In this document: in pieces, positions 15,991 through 25,317 of the stretch | How the letters are laid out: each line of letters starts with the position of its first letter | Position numbering within the stretch: position 1 is the stretch's first letter | Assembly (NCBI RefSeq): GCF_018917435.1 | Contig: NZ_JAHLOQ010000015.1 | Location: 1-64,000, forward strand | Reading direction: 5' to 3' | Length of the DNA: 64,000 nucleotides | From: Intestinibacter bartlettii | GTDB taxonomy: Bacteria > Bacillota > Clostridia > Peptostreptococcales > Peptostreptococcaceae | Program-made: the position numbers and the translations under genes | The notes under the pieces: model-generated | Database searches by the model: none | What the model was told of the DNA's origin: nothing | The model's input: only the letters and a program-made list of their open reading frames with translations

Positions 15991-16323
15991 ATGGATTTGA
16001 GTCAATATACTCAATATATGGTTCCATTGATTATTGTTTTTTGTATCTGTATAGGATATGTAATAAAAACAAGTTTAGATTTTATTAAAAATAAGTATAT
16101 TCCTTTGATTATGTTAGCTATTGGTATAACTTTAAATATAATAATAAATCACGATGTTACATTAGAAATCGTAGTCGCTGGAGCAATGAGTGGGCTGGCG
16201 AGTATAGGAGCGCACCAAACATGTAAATGTTTGAATCATCAAAAGAAAAATGATGATGAAAATAAATCAGATGATAAAATTGATGAATTAAAAAAACAAA
16301 TTGATGAAGATAGAAAGAATTGA
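15991..16323 (+). CDS. Phage-holin-like small membrane protein
   Basis: The 110-residue protein has three hydrophobic segments (about 10-30, 37-55, 62-80) and a charged, lysine- and aspartate-rich C-terminal tail from about residue 85, which is the pattern of class II phage holins found in clostridial phages. No endolysin or other phage gene is nearby. GGGGTG at 15979-15984 sets the ATG at 15991. It could be a domesticated holin for protein or spore-coat release, or a phage leftover. Confidence 0.6.
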   Translation: MDLSQYTQYMVPLIIVFCICIGYVIKTSLDFIKNKYIPLIMLAIGITLNIIINHDVTLEIVVAGAMSGLASIGAHQTCKCLNHQKKNDDENKSDDKIDELKKQIDEDRKN

Positions 16324-16770
16324 GTACAGAAGTAATTAATTGTAATTAATATAACCCAAATTACTATTTTTACTATGAAAAAATACTTTATGAAGGCCTA
16401 TATTATATAACATTATTCTATAATATTGAATTATTATATAGTATAGGTTCTTCTTAATACATTTATATATTAAACTATAAATTTATTAAACTTTAACTCA
16501 AGTTTAATAAGTATTACTCCATTAATATAATATCATATAAAGAAATTTTTATTCTAAGTACCTTTCAATGTAGATTTCTTTGAAACACATATACGGAAAT
16601 TATACTTATTCACAATTTTAAGATGAATATAAATTCCTATGTGTTATAAAAAATCTTTATTTTTTAAATAAAGATTTTTTTAGTTATAGTTGTAAAATAT
16701 CAATAATATGGATAAAATTTAAATATATTTAATGAATAAAGAACTTATTATTGAAAGGATAGGGAATACA
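16324..16770. other. 447-bp gap with a terminator and conserved 18-mer
   Basis: No gene is supported; ATG 16732 has no ribosome site. The first 300 bp are AT-rich without clear structure. At 16634-16651 lies TTCCTATGTGTTATAAAA, followed directly by a terminator hairpin. Confidence 0.55.
16634..16682 (+). terminator. Terminator preceded by the TTCCTATGTG element
   Basis: AAATCTTTATTT pairs with AAATAAAGATTT and is followed by T7. The 18 bases before the stem repeat those before the terminators at 11775 and 62453. Confidence 0.75.
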
Positions 16771-17703
16771 ATGACTTTAAAAATTTGTTTGACAGTAGTT
16801 ATAACATTATTAGTTGTAGCAATAATAGCAGTATTTTTTACAGGAAACTTTTTTTATAATTTAGCTATAAATCCTAATGCTTCAAAGAAGATGATTTTTA
16901 GCAATGATGGTTTAAGTCACCATGAGCTTACAAAAGAGGAAGAATGGCTAGAAAAAGAATCTAAATTTGAAGAAGTGTTTATTACTTCATTTGACAATCT
17001 AAAATTACATGGTTATCAAGTACTAAATAAAAATACACATAAATGGGCGGTAACTGTCCATGGATATATGGCAGATGCATTTAGTCTTAGTACAAAAGCT
17101 CTACATTACTATAATATAGGATATAATGTTTTAGCGATGGATTTAAGAGGTCACGGCAAAAGCAAAGGAAATTACATAGGAATGGGTTATCATGATGCCA
17201 AAGACCTTATAAAATGGATTGAATATATAATATCAAAAGATGAAGAAGCTGAAATTTTAATTCATGGTGTATCTATGGGAGCTGCTACAGTTATGATAGC
17301 ATCTTCGCTTGAGGAACTTCCTAAAAACGTAAAGGTAATAATAGAAGACTGTGGTTATACAACTGCATTAGAACAATTTAAATTCCAATTAAAAAAATTA
17401 TTTAATCTGCCTTCATTTCCAATACTTAATATAGCTAATTTTGCAGTTAAAATAAAAGCAGGATATTTTCTAAATGAGGCTTCGCCTATAGAAGCGGTGC
17501 AAAATGCAAAAGTGCCTATTATGTTTATACATGGTGACGACGATAAATTTGTACCTTTTTATATGTTAGATGAACTTTATAATGCTTGTACAAGTGAAAA
17601 GAAAAAACTAGTTATAAAGGGTGCTAGCCATGCTCATGCTGAGGATGAAAATCCAGATAAGTATTGGAGTGAAGTAGATGAATTTGTAAATAGATATATG
17701 TAA
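16771..17703 (+). CDS. Membrane-anchored alpha/beta hydrolase
   Basis: The 310-residue product has an N-terminal hydrophobic anchor (about 4-27) and an alpha/beta-hydrolase domain on the outer face. Visible elements are the oxyanion region VTVHGY, MDLRGHGKS, the nucleophile elbow GVSMGA, the acidic residue in HGDDDKFVP and the catalytic His in GASHAHA. It belongs to the serine aminopeptidase/BAAT-like group of bacterial hydrolases; the substrate is unknown. I chose ATG 16771 because AAAGGATAGG lies 7-16 bp upstream, whereas ATG 16732 has no site. The cobalamin adenosyltransferase gene follows after 41 bp. Confidence 0.8.
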   Translation: MTLKICLTVVITLLVVAIIAVFFTGNFFYNLAINPNASKKMIFSNDGLSHHELTKEEEWLEKESKFEEVFITSFDNLKLHGYQVLNKNTHKWAVTVHGYMADAFSLSTKALHYYNIGYNVLAMDLRGHGKSKGNYIGMGYHDAKDLIKWIEYIISKDEEAEILIHGVSMGAATVMIASSLEELPKNVKVIIEDCGYTTALEQFKFQLKKLFNLPSFPILNIANFAVKIKAGYFLNEASPIEAVQNAKVPIMFIHGDDDKFVPFYMLDELYNACTSEKKKLVIKGASHAHAEDENPDKYWSEVDEFVNRYM

Positions 17704-17744
17704 TTAAAAAATATATTTAAAATATACTAAAAAGGGGTGTATAT

Positions 17745-18269
17745 ATGAAAGTTTATACTAAAAGCGGTGATAAGGGTACAACTTCATTAATAGGAGGCAA
17801 GAGAATTGAAAAAGATAGTATTAGAGTAGAAGCTTATGGTACAATCGACGAGTTAAACTCTTATATAGGACTTTGTTATCATTATTTGAAAGAAGCTCAA
17901 GATAAAGAGGAGCTTAGAAAAATACAAGTAAAATTATTTGATGTTGGTGCAGAATTATCATCACCAAATTATAAAAGACTTAAGACGGTTATAAAGGATG
18001 AAGATGTAGAGGATTTAGAAAAATTAGTAGACTATTATACATCAAAAATAGAAAAAATAAATGAATTTATAGTTCCAGGAACGTCTTTATGCTCAGCTAA
18101 TTTACATATTGCTAGAACTATTTGCAGAAGAGCAGAAAGAAAGATAACTACTTTATCAAAAGAAGACGAAATAAATCCTGTTATTTTAAAATATGTAAAT
18201 AGACTATCTGATTTTTTATATATTTTAGCTAGATATAGTGAGGATGAAATAATACCAATACAATTTTAA
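17745..18269 (+). CDS. PduO-type cob(I)alamin adenosyltransferase
   Basis: The 174-residue enzyme transfers the adenosyl group of ATP to Co(I) corrinoid, making adenosylcobalamin. It has the family's N-terminal ATP loop (YTKSGDKGTTSLIGG), DELNSYIGL, and the C-terminal RTICRRAER and NRLSDFLYILAR helices, and the length is right. It is about 6 kb from the methanol locus and is not part of it, but it shows active corrinoid metabolism. AGGGGTG precedes the ATG. Confidence 0.92.
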   Translation: MKVYTKSGDKGTTSLIGGKRIEKDSIRVEAYGTIDELNSYIGLCYHYLKEAQDKEELRKIQVKLFDVGAELSSPNYKRLKTVIKDEDVEDLEKLVDYYTSKIEKINEFIVPGTSLCSANLHIARTICRRAERKITTLSKEDEINPVILKYVNRLSDFLYILARYSEDEIIPIQF

Positions 18270-18304
18270 TAAAAATTCACTTTTAAAAATAGATTATTAA
18301 TCAA

Positions 18305-18345
18305 TAATAAAACTCCAAAGTATATATTACTTTGGAGTTTTTGTA
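18305..18345. terminator. Bidirectional terminator
   Basis: AAAACTCCAAAGTA (18309-18322) pairs with TACTTTGGAGTTTT (18328-18341), serving the converging adenosyltransferase and glycosyltransferase genes. The last codons of the latter lie inside the stem. Confidence 0.85.
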
Positions 18346-19313
18346 TTTAAAGCTGTTATTTTGACCATTCTAGAAAGCACATTATAATTTAATATATCTT
18401 CTTGTGTCATTGAAAAATTATCTTCTCTACATGTTTTGATAAATGATTTTATAGAGAATATATTTTGTGCTAATAATCTAAGCGATGGTTGTTCTTTAAA
18501 CAACATGAAGTTTACTGCTAACATAACAATATAAACCTTAAGCGATAAGTAGAAAAAGTGTCTTTTAAATCTACTGTATTCACCAGTTTTCTCTAAAAAT
18601 AAACGAATAAGTGCATATGCTTTCATATAGTCATTTTGAGTTTGTAAAGAAATACTTCTGACTATGCTGGTTTTTCTTATTCTATAATAATAAAGTGCGT
18701 CGTTTATAACAGTAATTCTATCTGCTTTATATATTAATTCTGACATAATAGCAAGATCTTCGAATTTCATATTTGGAAATGTGCTGTGGTTTTCAAATAT
18801 TTCTCTTTTCCATAATTTATTCCATAAATAAGAATGTATTAAGTTATCTGGGATTAACCCTTTTAATATATCGTATTTATTAAACACACCTCTTCTAAAC
18901 TTGTAAAATACAGGTTTAGCTAAGTTTATTTGTTCATAATATCTATAAAAATTGCAAATAACAATATCACTTTTGTTATCTATAGCTGCATCGTATAGTC
19001 TGCTTAAGTAATTTTCTCTTACAAAATCATCACTATCTAAAAATGCTAGATAATCGCCACTTGCATGTTTAAGTGCAGTATTACGAGTTTGGGCAACACC
19101 GCTATTTACTTGATCTATAACCTTTATTTTAGATGATTTTTTTTCATATTCTCTTAAAATTTCAAGAGAATTATCGCTAGAACCGTCATTTACACATATA
19201 ACTTCATAAGCTTCAAAGTCCTGATTTAATATGGAATCTAGACATCTAGCTAAATATTGTGATGTATTGTAAACTGGAATAATTACACTGATTTTTGGAT
19301 TTATAGTATTCAT
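18327..19313 (-). CDS. Family 2 glycosyltransferase
   Basis: The 328-residue GT-A enzyme starts with ISVIIPVYNTSQYLARCLDSI, has the nucleotide-sugar site VNDGSSDNS (about 41-49) and the metal-binding LDSDD (about 92-96), then the usual acceptor-side region with WNKLWKREIF. It would transfer a sugar to a cell-surface polymer; donor and acceptor are unknown. It stands alone with no capsule or teichoic-acid cluster near. TAGGTGGTG precedes the ATG. Confidence 0.88.
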   Translation of the reverse strand: MNTINPKISVIIPVYNTSQYLARCLDSILNQDFEAYEVICVNDGSSDNSLEILREYEKKSSKIKVIDQVNSGVAQTRNTALKHASGDYLAFLDSDDFVRENYLSRLYDAAIDNKSDIVICNFYRYYEQINLAKPVFYKFRRGVFNKYDILKGLIPDNLIHSYLWNKLWKREIFENHSTFPNMKFEDLAIMSELIYKADRITVINDALYYYRIRKTSIVRSISLQTQNDYMKAYALIRLFLEKTGEYSRFKRHFFYLSLKVYIVMLAVNFMLFKEQPSLRLLAQNIFSIKSFIKTCREDNFSMTQEDILNYNVLSRMVKITALNTKTPK

Positions 19314-19582
19314 AATTCACCACCTAATATCGATTTCGAAATTTTTAACAATTAAAGTATAACATATATTTCCTATAGCTAATCTTACAGTTTTATTACA
19401 AATCAGTAATAAAATTGACAGTTTTAATAACTAAATTATAAATAAATAAGCTTTAAAACCGAAAAAATACAAGGTAAAATCTTATACAAAGTAGCTATAA
19501 ATTTAAATATATGGCATTTAAATTCTATATCAGTTAATATTAATAATATAGTTTAATTTTAAAAATTTAAAGGGGTGTTTTT

Positions 19583-20683
19583 ATGTTTATAAAAGGTGAT
19601 TTTAATGAGGCAGAAGTATTTACAGATAATATAGATAATGAAACAATAGCTCAAGTAAAACAACTTTTAAATCAAGACTTTGTTAAAGGTTCTAGTATTA
19701 AAATAATGCCTGATTGTCATAAGGGAGCAGGTTGCGTTATAGGGACTACTATGACTATACAAGATAAAATAGTTCCTAATCTAGTTGGAGTGGACATTGG
19801 ATGTGGTGTTTTATGTGTTGAATTAGGAGATATAGAGTTGGATTTAGAAAAACTTGATAATTTTATTAAAAATAAAATACCTCATGGATTTAAAATTAAT
19901 AATAAGGCGGTTATAAATTATTTAGATGAAATATTAAAAATTAGATGTATAGATAAAATTCAAAAAAAGCCAGAAGAATTTAATAAAGCTTTAGGATCAC
20001 TTGGCGGAGGAAATCACTTTATCGAAATAGATAAAGATGATGAAGGGAAAAAATACTTAGTTATACATTCTGGAAGTAGAAATCTAGGCCTTCAAGTTGC
20101 TAACTTCTATCAATCACTTGGATATAATACTTTAAAAAGCAAGGTACCAAAAGACTTATGTTATGTAGAAGGTAAAAACTTAGAAGATTACCTTTATGAT
20201 ATGGATATAGTTCAAAGATATGCTACGAAAAATAGAGAGATGATGGCAAAAAGGATTGTTGAGTTTATAGGGCTTGATTATGATAGTTTAAATAAATTTG
20301 AGAGTGTACACAATTATATAGAAATAGATAAATCCATACTTAGAAAAGGAGCTATCTCTGCATATAAAGATGAAGATGTATTAATACCTATAAATATGAG
20401 AGATGGAGTTATAATTGGAAAAGGTAAAGGAAGTGCAAATTGGAACTATTCAGCACCACATGGAGCAGGAAGAATACTTTCAAGAGCAGAAGCAAAGAAT
20501 AAAATACACATGAATGATTATAAAGCTTCTATGAAAGATATATTTACAACTTGCATAAGTGTATCTACATTAGACGAGGCTCCACAAGCATATAAACCAA
20601 TAAATGAAATAATAGATAATATTACAGATACAGTAGAAATAGTTAAGATAATAAAACCCATTTATAATTTTAAAAGCAATTAG
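19583..20683 (+). CDS. rtcB: RtcB-type RNA ligase
   Basis: The 366-residue GTP- and manganese-dependent ligase joins 2',3'-cyclic-phosphate or 3'-phosphate RNA ends to 5'-OH ends. Metal ligands C74 (DIGCG), H145 (GGGNHF), H162 (IHSGSR) and H243 (VHNY) are visible, and H293 in SAPHGAGR is the guanylylated nucleophile. It is shorter than the archaeal form, as in many bacteria. There is no archease, rtcA or rtcR nearby, so it is probably a solitary repair ligase. AGGGGTG lies before the ATG. Confidence 0.92.
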   Translation: MFIKGDFNEAEVFTDNIDNETIAQVKQLLNQDFVKGSSIKIMPDCHKGAGCVIGTTMTIQDKIVPNLVGVDIGCGVLCVELGDIELDLEKLDNFIKNKIPHGFKINNKAVINYLDEILKIRCIDKIQKKPEEFNKALGSLGGGNHFIEIDKDDEGKKYLVIHSGSRNLGLQVANFYQSLGYNTLKSKVPKDLCYVEGKNLEDYLYDMDIVQRYATKNREMMAKRIVEFIGLDYDSLNKFESVHNYIEIDKSILRKGAISAYKDEDVLIPINMRDGVIIGKGKGSANWNYSAPHGAGRILSRAEAKNKIHMNDYKASMKDIFTTCISVSTLDEAPQAYKPINEIIDNITDTVEIVKIIKPIYNFKSN

Positions 20684-20708
20684 TAAATAACATTAGAAAA
20701 TTTTAAAT

Positions 20709-20749
20709 AAGCTTCTTTTAAGTAATATTATAAATTAAAGAAGCTTTTA
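20709..20749 (+). terminator. Terminator of rtcB
   Basis: AAGCTTCTTT (20709-20718) pairs with AAAGAAGCTT (20737-20746) and a T run follows. Confidence 0.8.
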
Positions 20750-20802
20750 GAATAAGTAATTTGCTATAATAAAGATATAGACAGAATATCAGGGGGGATA
20801 AG

Positions 20803-21228
20803 ATGGAACCATTAGTAGTAATAATACAGGGACAACAATTTAAACTTAAAAACTTAAACAATTTAGTAGCTTCTATATTTGGTGCTAGTTATTTTGATTT
20901 ATCACAAGAAGAAAGACTTAAAGTAAGATATGAAAAATCACATGCTATAAGCCAATTTCATAAATATCTACCAATAGTTCACACAGAAAAAGGTACATAT
21001 GGAGATAATTTTGAAATAATCAAAAAAGATTATGACTTTGAAAATGGATTTATAATAGATGATGATTATTCATATATACTATCTTTATGTAAAATAAATA
21101 GCTTTATGTTGCTTGAAGTTAGAAATTCAAATATATTTACAGGTCTAATAGATAAAAGTAATATAAAAGAAGATTTAGTAGTAATTAATCACTTTGCAAA
21201 AGACATTCTAGAAGAATTGTATAATTAA
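20803..21228 (+). CDS. Hypothetical protein, 141 residues
   Basis: I do not recognise this protein. It is soluble, with alternating short strands (LVVIIQGQQFKLKNL, NGFIIDDDYSYILSL, FMLLEVRNSNIFTGLI) and no cysteine cluster, signal or membrane segment. AGGGGGGAT precedes the ATG, and it is bounded by terminators on both sides, so it is transcribed alone. Confidence 0.55.
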   Translation: MEPLVVIIQGQQFKLKNLNNLVASIFGASYFDLSQEERLKVRYEKSHAISQFHKYLPIVHTEKGTYGDNFEIIKKDYDFENGFIIDDDYSYILSLCKINSFMLLEVRNSNIFTGLIDKSNIKEDLVVINHFAKDILEELYN

Positions 21229-21265
21229 TAAACTGAGTTTGAAGCTTAAATAAATTTATAACTTA

Positions 21266-21316
21266 AAAAGGGATAAGTTTACATAATAATATTACAGTGA
21301 ACTTATCCCTTTATTT
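21266..21316 (+). terminator. Strong terminator
   Basis: AAAGGGATAAGTT (21267-21279) pairs perfectly with AACTTATCCCTTT (21300-21312), followed by ATTTTT. Confidence 0.9.
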
Positions 21317-21454
21317 TTGAAATGACAAAAATGTAATTTAATATTTTGTAAAAATATTTTATAATTATGTAAGAATATATTATATATATTTAATTATATT
21401 ACCTCTAGATATAGGTTATTATATATTGAGGAGGAAGAGGAAGGATGATATAAC

Positions 21455-22150
21455 TTGAATAATAAGATACTAGTTGCAGATGACGAAAAAGAAATAAGGG
21501 ATTTACTTGAAATATATCTTTTAAACGAAGGGTATAAAGTTATAAAAGCAAAAGATGGCCAAGAGGCTTTAGATATAATAGAAAATGAAGACGTTGATTT
21601 GATAGTTTTAGACATAATGATGCCAAAAGTTAATGGCATAGAGGTCTGTAAAAAGGTAAGAGAAACAAAAAATACACCTATTTTAATGTTAAGTGCTAAA
21701 TCTGAAGATATGGATAAGATACAAGGCCTTATGACAGGTGCAGATGATTATATGACAAAACCTTTTAATCCATTAGAATTTACAGTAAGAGTTAAAGCTT
21801 TACTTAGAAGAAGCTATTACTTAAATAATAATAGTTCTTCTGAAGAATCTGATTTAATAAATGTAGGCTCTCTTACTATTGATAAGACAAGACATAGAGT
21901 AGTCGCAGATGGAGAGGAAATATCTCTAACAGCTAGGGAGTTTGATATACTTTATTTAATGGCTAGCAACAAAGGTAGGGTATTTTCATCTGAAGAAATA
22001 TTTGAAAAAGTATGGAAAGAAAAATACTTCCAATCAAATAATACTGTAATGGTTCATATTAGTAGACTTAGAGATAAACTAGATAAATGTTTAAATGGTG
22101 AAAAAATAATTCATACAGTATGGGGAGTTGGTTATAAAATTGAAAAATAA
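21455..22150 (+). CDS. OmpR-family response regulator (VanR-like)
   Basis: The 231-residue regulator has a receiver domain (about 3-115; acidic DDEKE, phospho-acceptor Asp in VLDIMMP, Lys in MTKPFNP) and an OmpR winged helix (about 135-231, ending in VWGVGYKIEK). It starts with TTG behind AGGAAGGA. Its gene overlaps the histidine-kinase start by 11 bp. Similarity is to VanR-type regulators, but no vancomycin-resistance genes are present, so the target is unknown. Confidence 0.9.
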   Translation: MNNKILVADDEKEIRDLLEIYLLNEGYKVIKAKDGQEALDIIENEDVDLIVLDIMMPKVNGIEVCKKVRETKNTPILMLSAKSEDMDKIQGLMTGADDYMTKPFNPLEFTVRVKALLRRSYYLNNNSSSEESDLINVGSLTIDKTRHRVVADGEEISLTAREFDILYLMASNKGRVFSSEEIFEKVWKEKYFQSNNTVMVHISRLRDKLDKCLNGEKIIHTVWGVGYKIEK

Positions 22151-23282
22151 AAAGGCGCTTTACTACGCTATATTACCTATAGCTTATTTTATTTTAAGCC
22201 TTACATGTGTTTCGGTTGTTTTTGTAGTACTAAAGATAATTTTAGATATTTATTACAGATATAATAGTCAGTATGGTGGAACTTTAGTCGATGCAATAAA
22301 ACTCTTTATGATTTTTAAACAACAAACAGGACTAGAACAAAATCTAAATTATGTAATAATTGCTCTATTTACTTTTATAGTCTATTACTTGTTTATGAGA
22401 AAGACATTTGTTGGACTAGCCAAAATAGTAGAAGCTACAACACAAATGGCTTCTGGAGATTTAGACAAGACAATAGATATAGATTGTAAAGGTGATACAA
22501 AAATTTTAGGAGATAATATAAATATTATTTCACGTTTATTAAAAGATGTAACTGTGCAAGAGAGAAAGGCACAACAGACAAAAGCAGATTTAATAACTAA
22601 TGTATCACATGATTTAAGAACGCCTCTGACTTCTATAAAAGGTTATTTAGGACTTATAAATGAAGATAAATACAGAGATGAAGTCCAACTTAGATATTAT
22701 GTAGATATTGCTTATGAAAAGTCTAAGGAGCTTGAAATTCTTATAAATGATTTATTTGAACTAACAAAGGTACAAAATAATTCTATAACATTAGATAAAA
22801 TCGATATAAACTTAGTTGAATTATTAAATCAAATTATATTCCAGTTTGGGTATCAGTTTGAAAGTGAAAAAATACAGGAAAGAAGCTTCTTCTCAGAAGA
22901 TAAACTTATTATTTCAGCTGATCCAAATAAATTAGTTAGAGCTTTTCAAAACTTAATCAATAATGGTATTAAATATGGCACAGGAGAATTTCTCGATATA
23001 TACGCATATAAAAAGAATGATTACGCTGTAGTAGACGTAATAAGCTATGGTAATCCTATACCATCTGTAGAACTACCTTATATATTTGATAGATTTTATA
23101 GAGTAGAGAAGTCTAGAAATAAAAATGACGGTGGTTCAGGATTAGGGCTTGCAATAACAAAGAGTATAGTTACATTGCATGGAGGTATAATAAGTGCCCA
23201 AAGTGATGGAGAAAAGACTATATTCAAAGTTATGTTGCCGCTTTTAAAAGAAAAAATTGAAATTAATGAAAAAGAGTTGTAG
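22140..23282 (+). CDS. Sensor histidine kinase (VanS-like)
   Basis: The 380-residue membrane kinase has two transmembrane segments (about 10-33 and 70-90), a HAMP-like linker, a HisKA domain with SHDLRTPLTS, and a HATPase domain with NLINNGIKYG, IFDRFYRVEKS and GGSGLGLAITKS. It phosphorylates the response regulator at 21455. TTG 22140 is the likely start: GGGGAG at 22122-22127 abuts the earlier TTG 22128, but leaves 12 bp before 22140. The extracellular loop is only about 35 residues, so it probably senses membrane or cell-wall state. Confidence 0.9.
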   Translation: MKNKKALYYAILPIAYFILSLTCVSVVFVVLKIILDIYYRYNSQYGGTLVDAIKLFMIFKQQTGLEQNLNYVIIALFTFIVYYLFMRKTFVGLAKIVEATTQMASGDLDKTIDIDCKGDTKILGDNINIISRLLKDVTVQERKAQQTKADLITNVSHDLRTPLTSIKGYLGLINEDKYRDEVQLRYYVDIAYEKSKELEILINDLFELTKVQNNSITLDKIDINLVELLNQIIFQFGYQFESEKIQERSFFSEDKLIISADPNKLVRAFQNLINNGIKYGTGEFLDIYAYKKNDYAVVDVISYGNPIPSVELPYIFDRFYRVEKSRNKNDGGSGLGLAITKSIVTLHGGIISAQSDGEKTIFKVMLPLLKEKIEINEKEL

Positions 23283-23312
23283 AAGATGTATTTTTGCAGC
23301 TCTTTTCTTTTT
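23269..23312 (+). terminator. Terminator overlapping the kinase stop codon
   Basis: AAAAGAGTTGTA pairs with TGCAGCTCTTTT (two G-U pairs) and is followed by CTTTTTT. Confidence 0.75.
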
Positions 23313-23533
23313 TAGATATATAGAAGTTGATTACTCTAGCTTATTTATTTACGTTTTTTATGTAAAATATAACATTATCATTTAAATAGCAAAAATTAAC
23401 AGTTTTTATTTGCATATTATATATACATCTAATCCAAGATATAAGATATAATATAATATTGTACTGAAGTTATGGAAAACTATCTATAACATGAAACAAG
23501 TTAAAATAATTAAAAAACTAGGAGGAAATTAAT

Positions 23534-24253
23534 ATGAGTAAATCACCAGTGCCAACTCCGCATTTAGAAGCAAAAGTTGGAGACATAGCAGAAACAGTAT
23601 TATTACCAGGAGATCCACTAAGAGCTAAATTTATAGCTGAAACTTTCTTAGAAGATGTTGTTCAATACAACACTGTAAGAGGAATGTACGGATATACAGG
23701 ATACTACAATGGTAAAAAAGTATCTGTTCAAGGTTCAGGAATGGGTATGCCATCAATGGGAATATACTCTTATGAGTTAATACACTTCTATGGTGTTAAA
23801 AATCTTATAAGAATAGGTTCTGCAGGAGCAATAAGCGATAAATTAAACTTACATGACGTAGTAATAGGTATGTCAGCTTCTACAGATTCAAACTATTCAG
23901 CTCAATACAACTTACCAGGTACATATGCACCTACAGCAAGCTTTGAATTATTAGAAAAAGCTGTAAATGCAGGTCGTGAATTAAATATAGAAACTACTGT
24001 AGGAAATATAGTATCAAGTGACGTATTCTACGGAGATAATGGACTTGAAGGATTAAAATCATGGCAAAAAATGGGCGCTCTTTGTGTGGAAATGGAAGCA
24101 GCAGCTCTTTACATGAATGCAGCTAGAGCAGGAGTTAACGCTCTTTGTATAGTAACTATATCTGACTGTCCATTAAGAGGACTTGAAACTACATCAGCTG
24201 AAAGACAAACTGCTTTCACTAACATGATGAAAATAGCTTTAAGTTTAGCTTAA
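23534..24253 (+). CDS. deoD: Purine nucleoside phosphorylase DeoD
   Basis: The 239-residue enzyme splits purine (deoxy)ribonucleosides with phosphate. It matches the hexameric bacterial type: [28 protein letters not shown] (phosphate-binding Arg), [23 protein letters not shown], and the ribose-site Glu in [10 protein letters not shown] and base-site Asp in TISDCPL. The start has an AGGAGG site. It is a single gene with its own terminator. Confidence 0.95.
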   Translation: MSKSPVPTPHLEAKVGDIAETVLLPGDPLRAKFIAETFLEDVVQYNTVRGMYGYTGYYNGKKVSVQGSGMGMPSMGIYSYELIHFYGVKNLIRIGSAGAISDKLNLHDVVIGMSASTDSNYSAQYNLPGTYAPTASFELLEKAVNAGRELNIETTVGNIVSSDVFYGDNGLEGLKSWQKMGALCVEMEAAALYMNAARAGVNALCIVTISDCPLRGLETTSAERQTAFTNMMKIALSLA

Positions 24254-24270
24254 TAATAAGATAATTATTT

Positions 24271-24309
24271 ATAAAAGGCGTATATCTATTTAAAGGTATG
24301 CGCTTTTTA
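24271..24309 (+). terminator. Terminator of deoD
   Basis: AAAAGGCGTATATC pairs with GGTATGCGCTTTTT along 14 bp with three G-U pairs. Confidence 0.8.
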
Positions 24310-24527
24310 AATTGCATTTTAATAGGAAAAAGTAAAAATATATATTAAAAGTCTAAAAATGGTATCGTTCGTGAATGTGCGTATTATTTTGGAGTGGTCT
24401 AAATTATAATCTCGGGGATTTTTGATAGTTTAACGAACTATTAAAGCGAATATATATTGGAATATTTGTAAAAATAAAGAAATTATTACGTTATTTGCCT
24501 AAAAAATCATGAATATATAACATAAAA

Positions 24528-24561
24528 ATAAAGCCTACTAAATTATTAAGTAAGCTTTATC
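24528..24561 (-). terminator. Terminator of lexA
   Basis: AAAGC-C-TACT pairs with AGTA-A-GCTTT, and on the minus strand a T-rich run follows. Confidence 0.6.
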
Positions 24562-24571
24562 TCATTTCATA

Positions 24572-25210
24572 TTAAAATACTCTAAACACTCCTGTAACAG
24601 TTCCAACAATCTCAACATCTCTTTCGTTTAAAATGATAGGGTCCATAAAGTCATTTTCAGGTTGAAGTCTAACGTTGTTTCCTTCTTTGAAAAATCTCTT
24701 TACAGTAGCAGATTCTTTGTTTACTAAAGCTACTACTATTTGTGAGTTAGAAGCTGTAGCACCTTTATCTACTACGACATAGTCATTATCTAAAATACCG
24801 GCATTTATCATGCTTTCTCCTTTTACTTTCAGTAAAAACGTATCAGTACCTTTGATAAGTTGAGCAGGTAATGGTATATATTCTTGGATGTTTTGTTCAG
24901 CAAAGATAGGTTCTCCTGCAGTTACTTGACCTACTAAAGGAAGATTTATCATCTCTTGCATTACAGTGTTGTTATTTGCAAATACATTACCGCCATCAAG
25001 TATTTCTATAGCTCTTGGTTTTGTCGGGTCACGTCTTATATATCCTAGTTTTTCAAGTTTATTTAAGTGAGAATGTACAGTAGAAGTTGATTTAAGTCCT
25101 ACTGCTTGGCATATTTCTCTAACTGAAGGTGGATAACCTTTAGCTAAAAGCTGCTCCTTTATAAACTCTAGGATCATGAGTTGTTTGTTAGATAATTCAT
25201 TTGAACTCAT
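24572..25210 (-). CDS. lexA: LexA SOS repressor
   Basis: The 212-residue repressor has an N-terminal winged helix (about 8-70), the self-cleavage site A98-G99 in QVTAGEP, and the catalytic pair S133 (GESM) and K171 (VKRFF). It represses DNA-damage genes until RecA filaments trigger cleavage. ATG 25210 is chosen over the GTG 9 bp upstream because it is preceded by GAGTG at normal spacing. A LexA box lies about 90 bp upstream, so the gene is autoregulated. Confidence 0.95.
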   Translation of the reverse strand: MSSNELSNKQLMILEFIKEQLLAKGYPPSVREICQAVGLKSTSTVHSHLNKLEKLGYIRRDPTKPRAIEILDGGNVFANNNTVMQEMINLPLVGQVTAGEPIFAEQNIQEYIPLPAQLIKGTDTFLLKVKGESMINAGILDNDYVVVDKGATASNSQIVVALVNKESATVKRFFKEGNNVRLQPENDFMDPIILNERDVEIVGTVTGVFRVF

Positions 25211-25298
25211 AAAAATCACTCATTTCATTGTTTATTTGTAAAGTAATTTCCATTTTGACTTTACTTTATTATATTGTACCATAATGTTTTTTTTTATA

Positions 25299-25311
25299 CA
25301 AACATTTGTTC
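25299..25311 (-). promoter_or_regulatory. LexA box upstream of lexA
   Basis: On the minus strand the site reads GAACAAATGTTTG, matching the GAAC-N4-GTTY form of clostridial SOS boxes. It lies in the 107-bp space between the recombinase stop and the lexA start. Confidence 0.8.
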
Positions 25312-25317
25312 TGATTT

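Larger units (their letters stand above)
24254..24571. other. 318-bp gap: two terminators, nothing else firm
   Basis: A terminator lies at each end. The middle (24360-24460) contains GTTCGTGAATG and AACGAAC words and a slightly higher GC patch, but I see no gene or known RNA. Confidence 0.5.
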
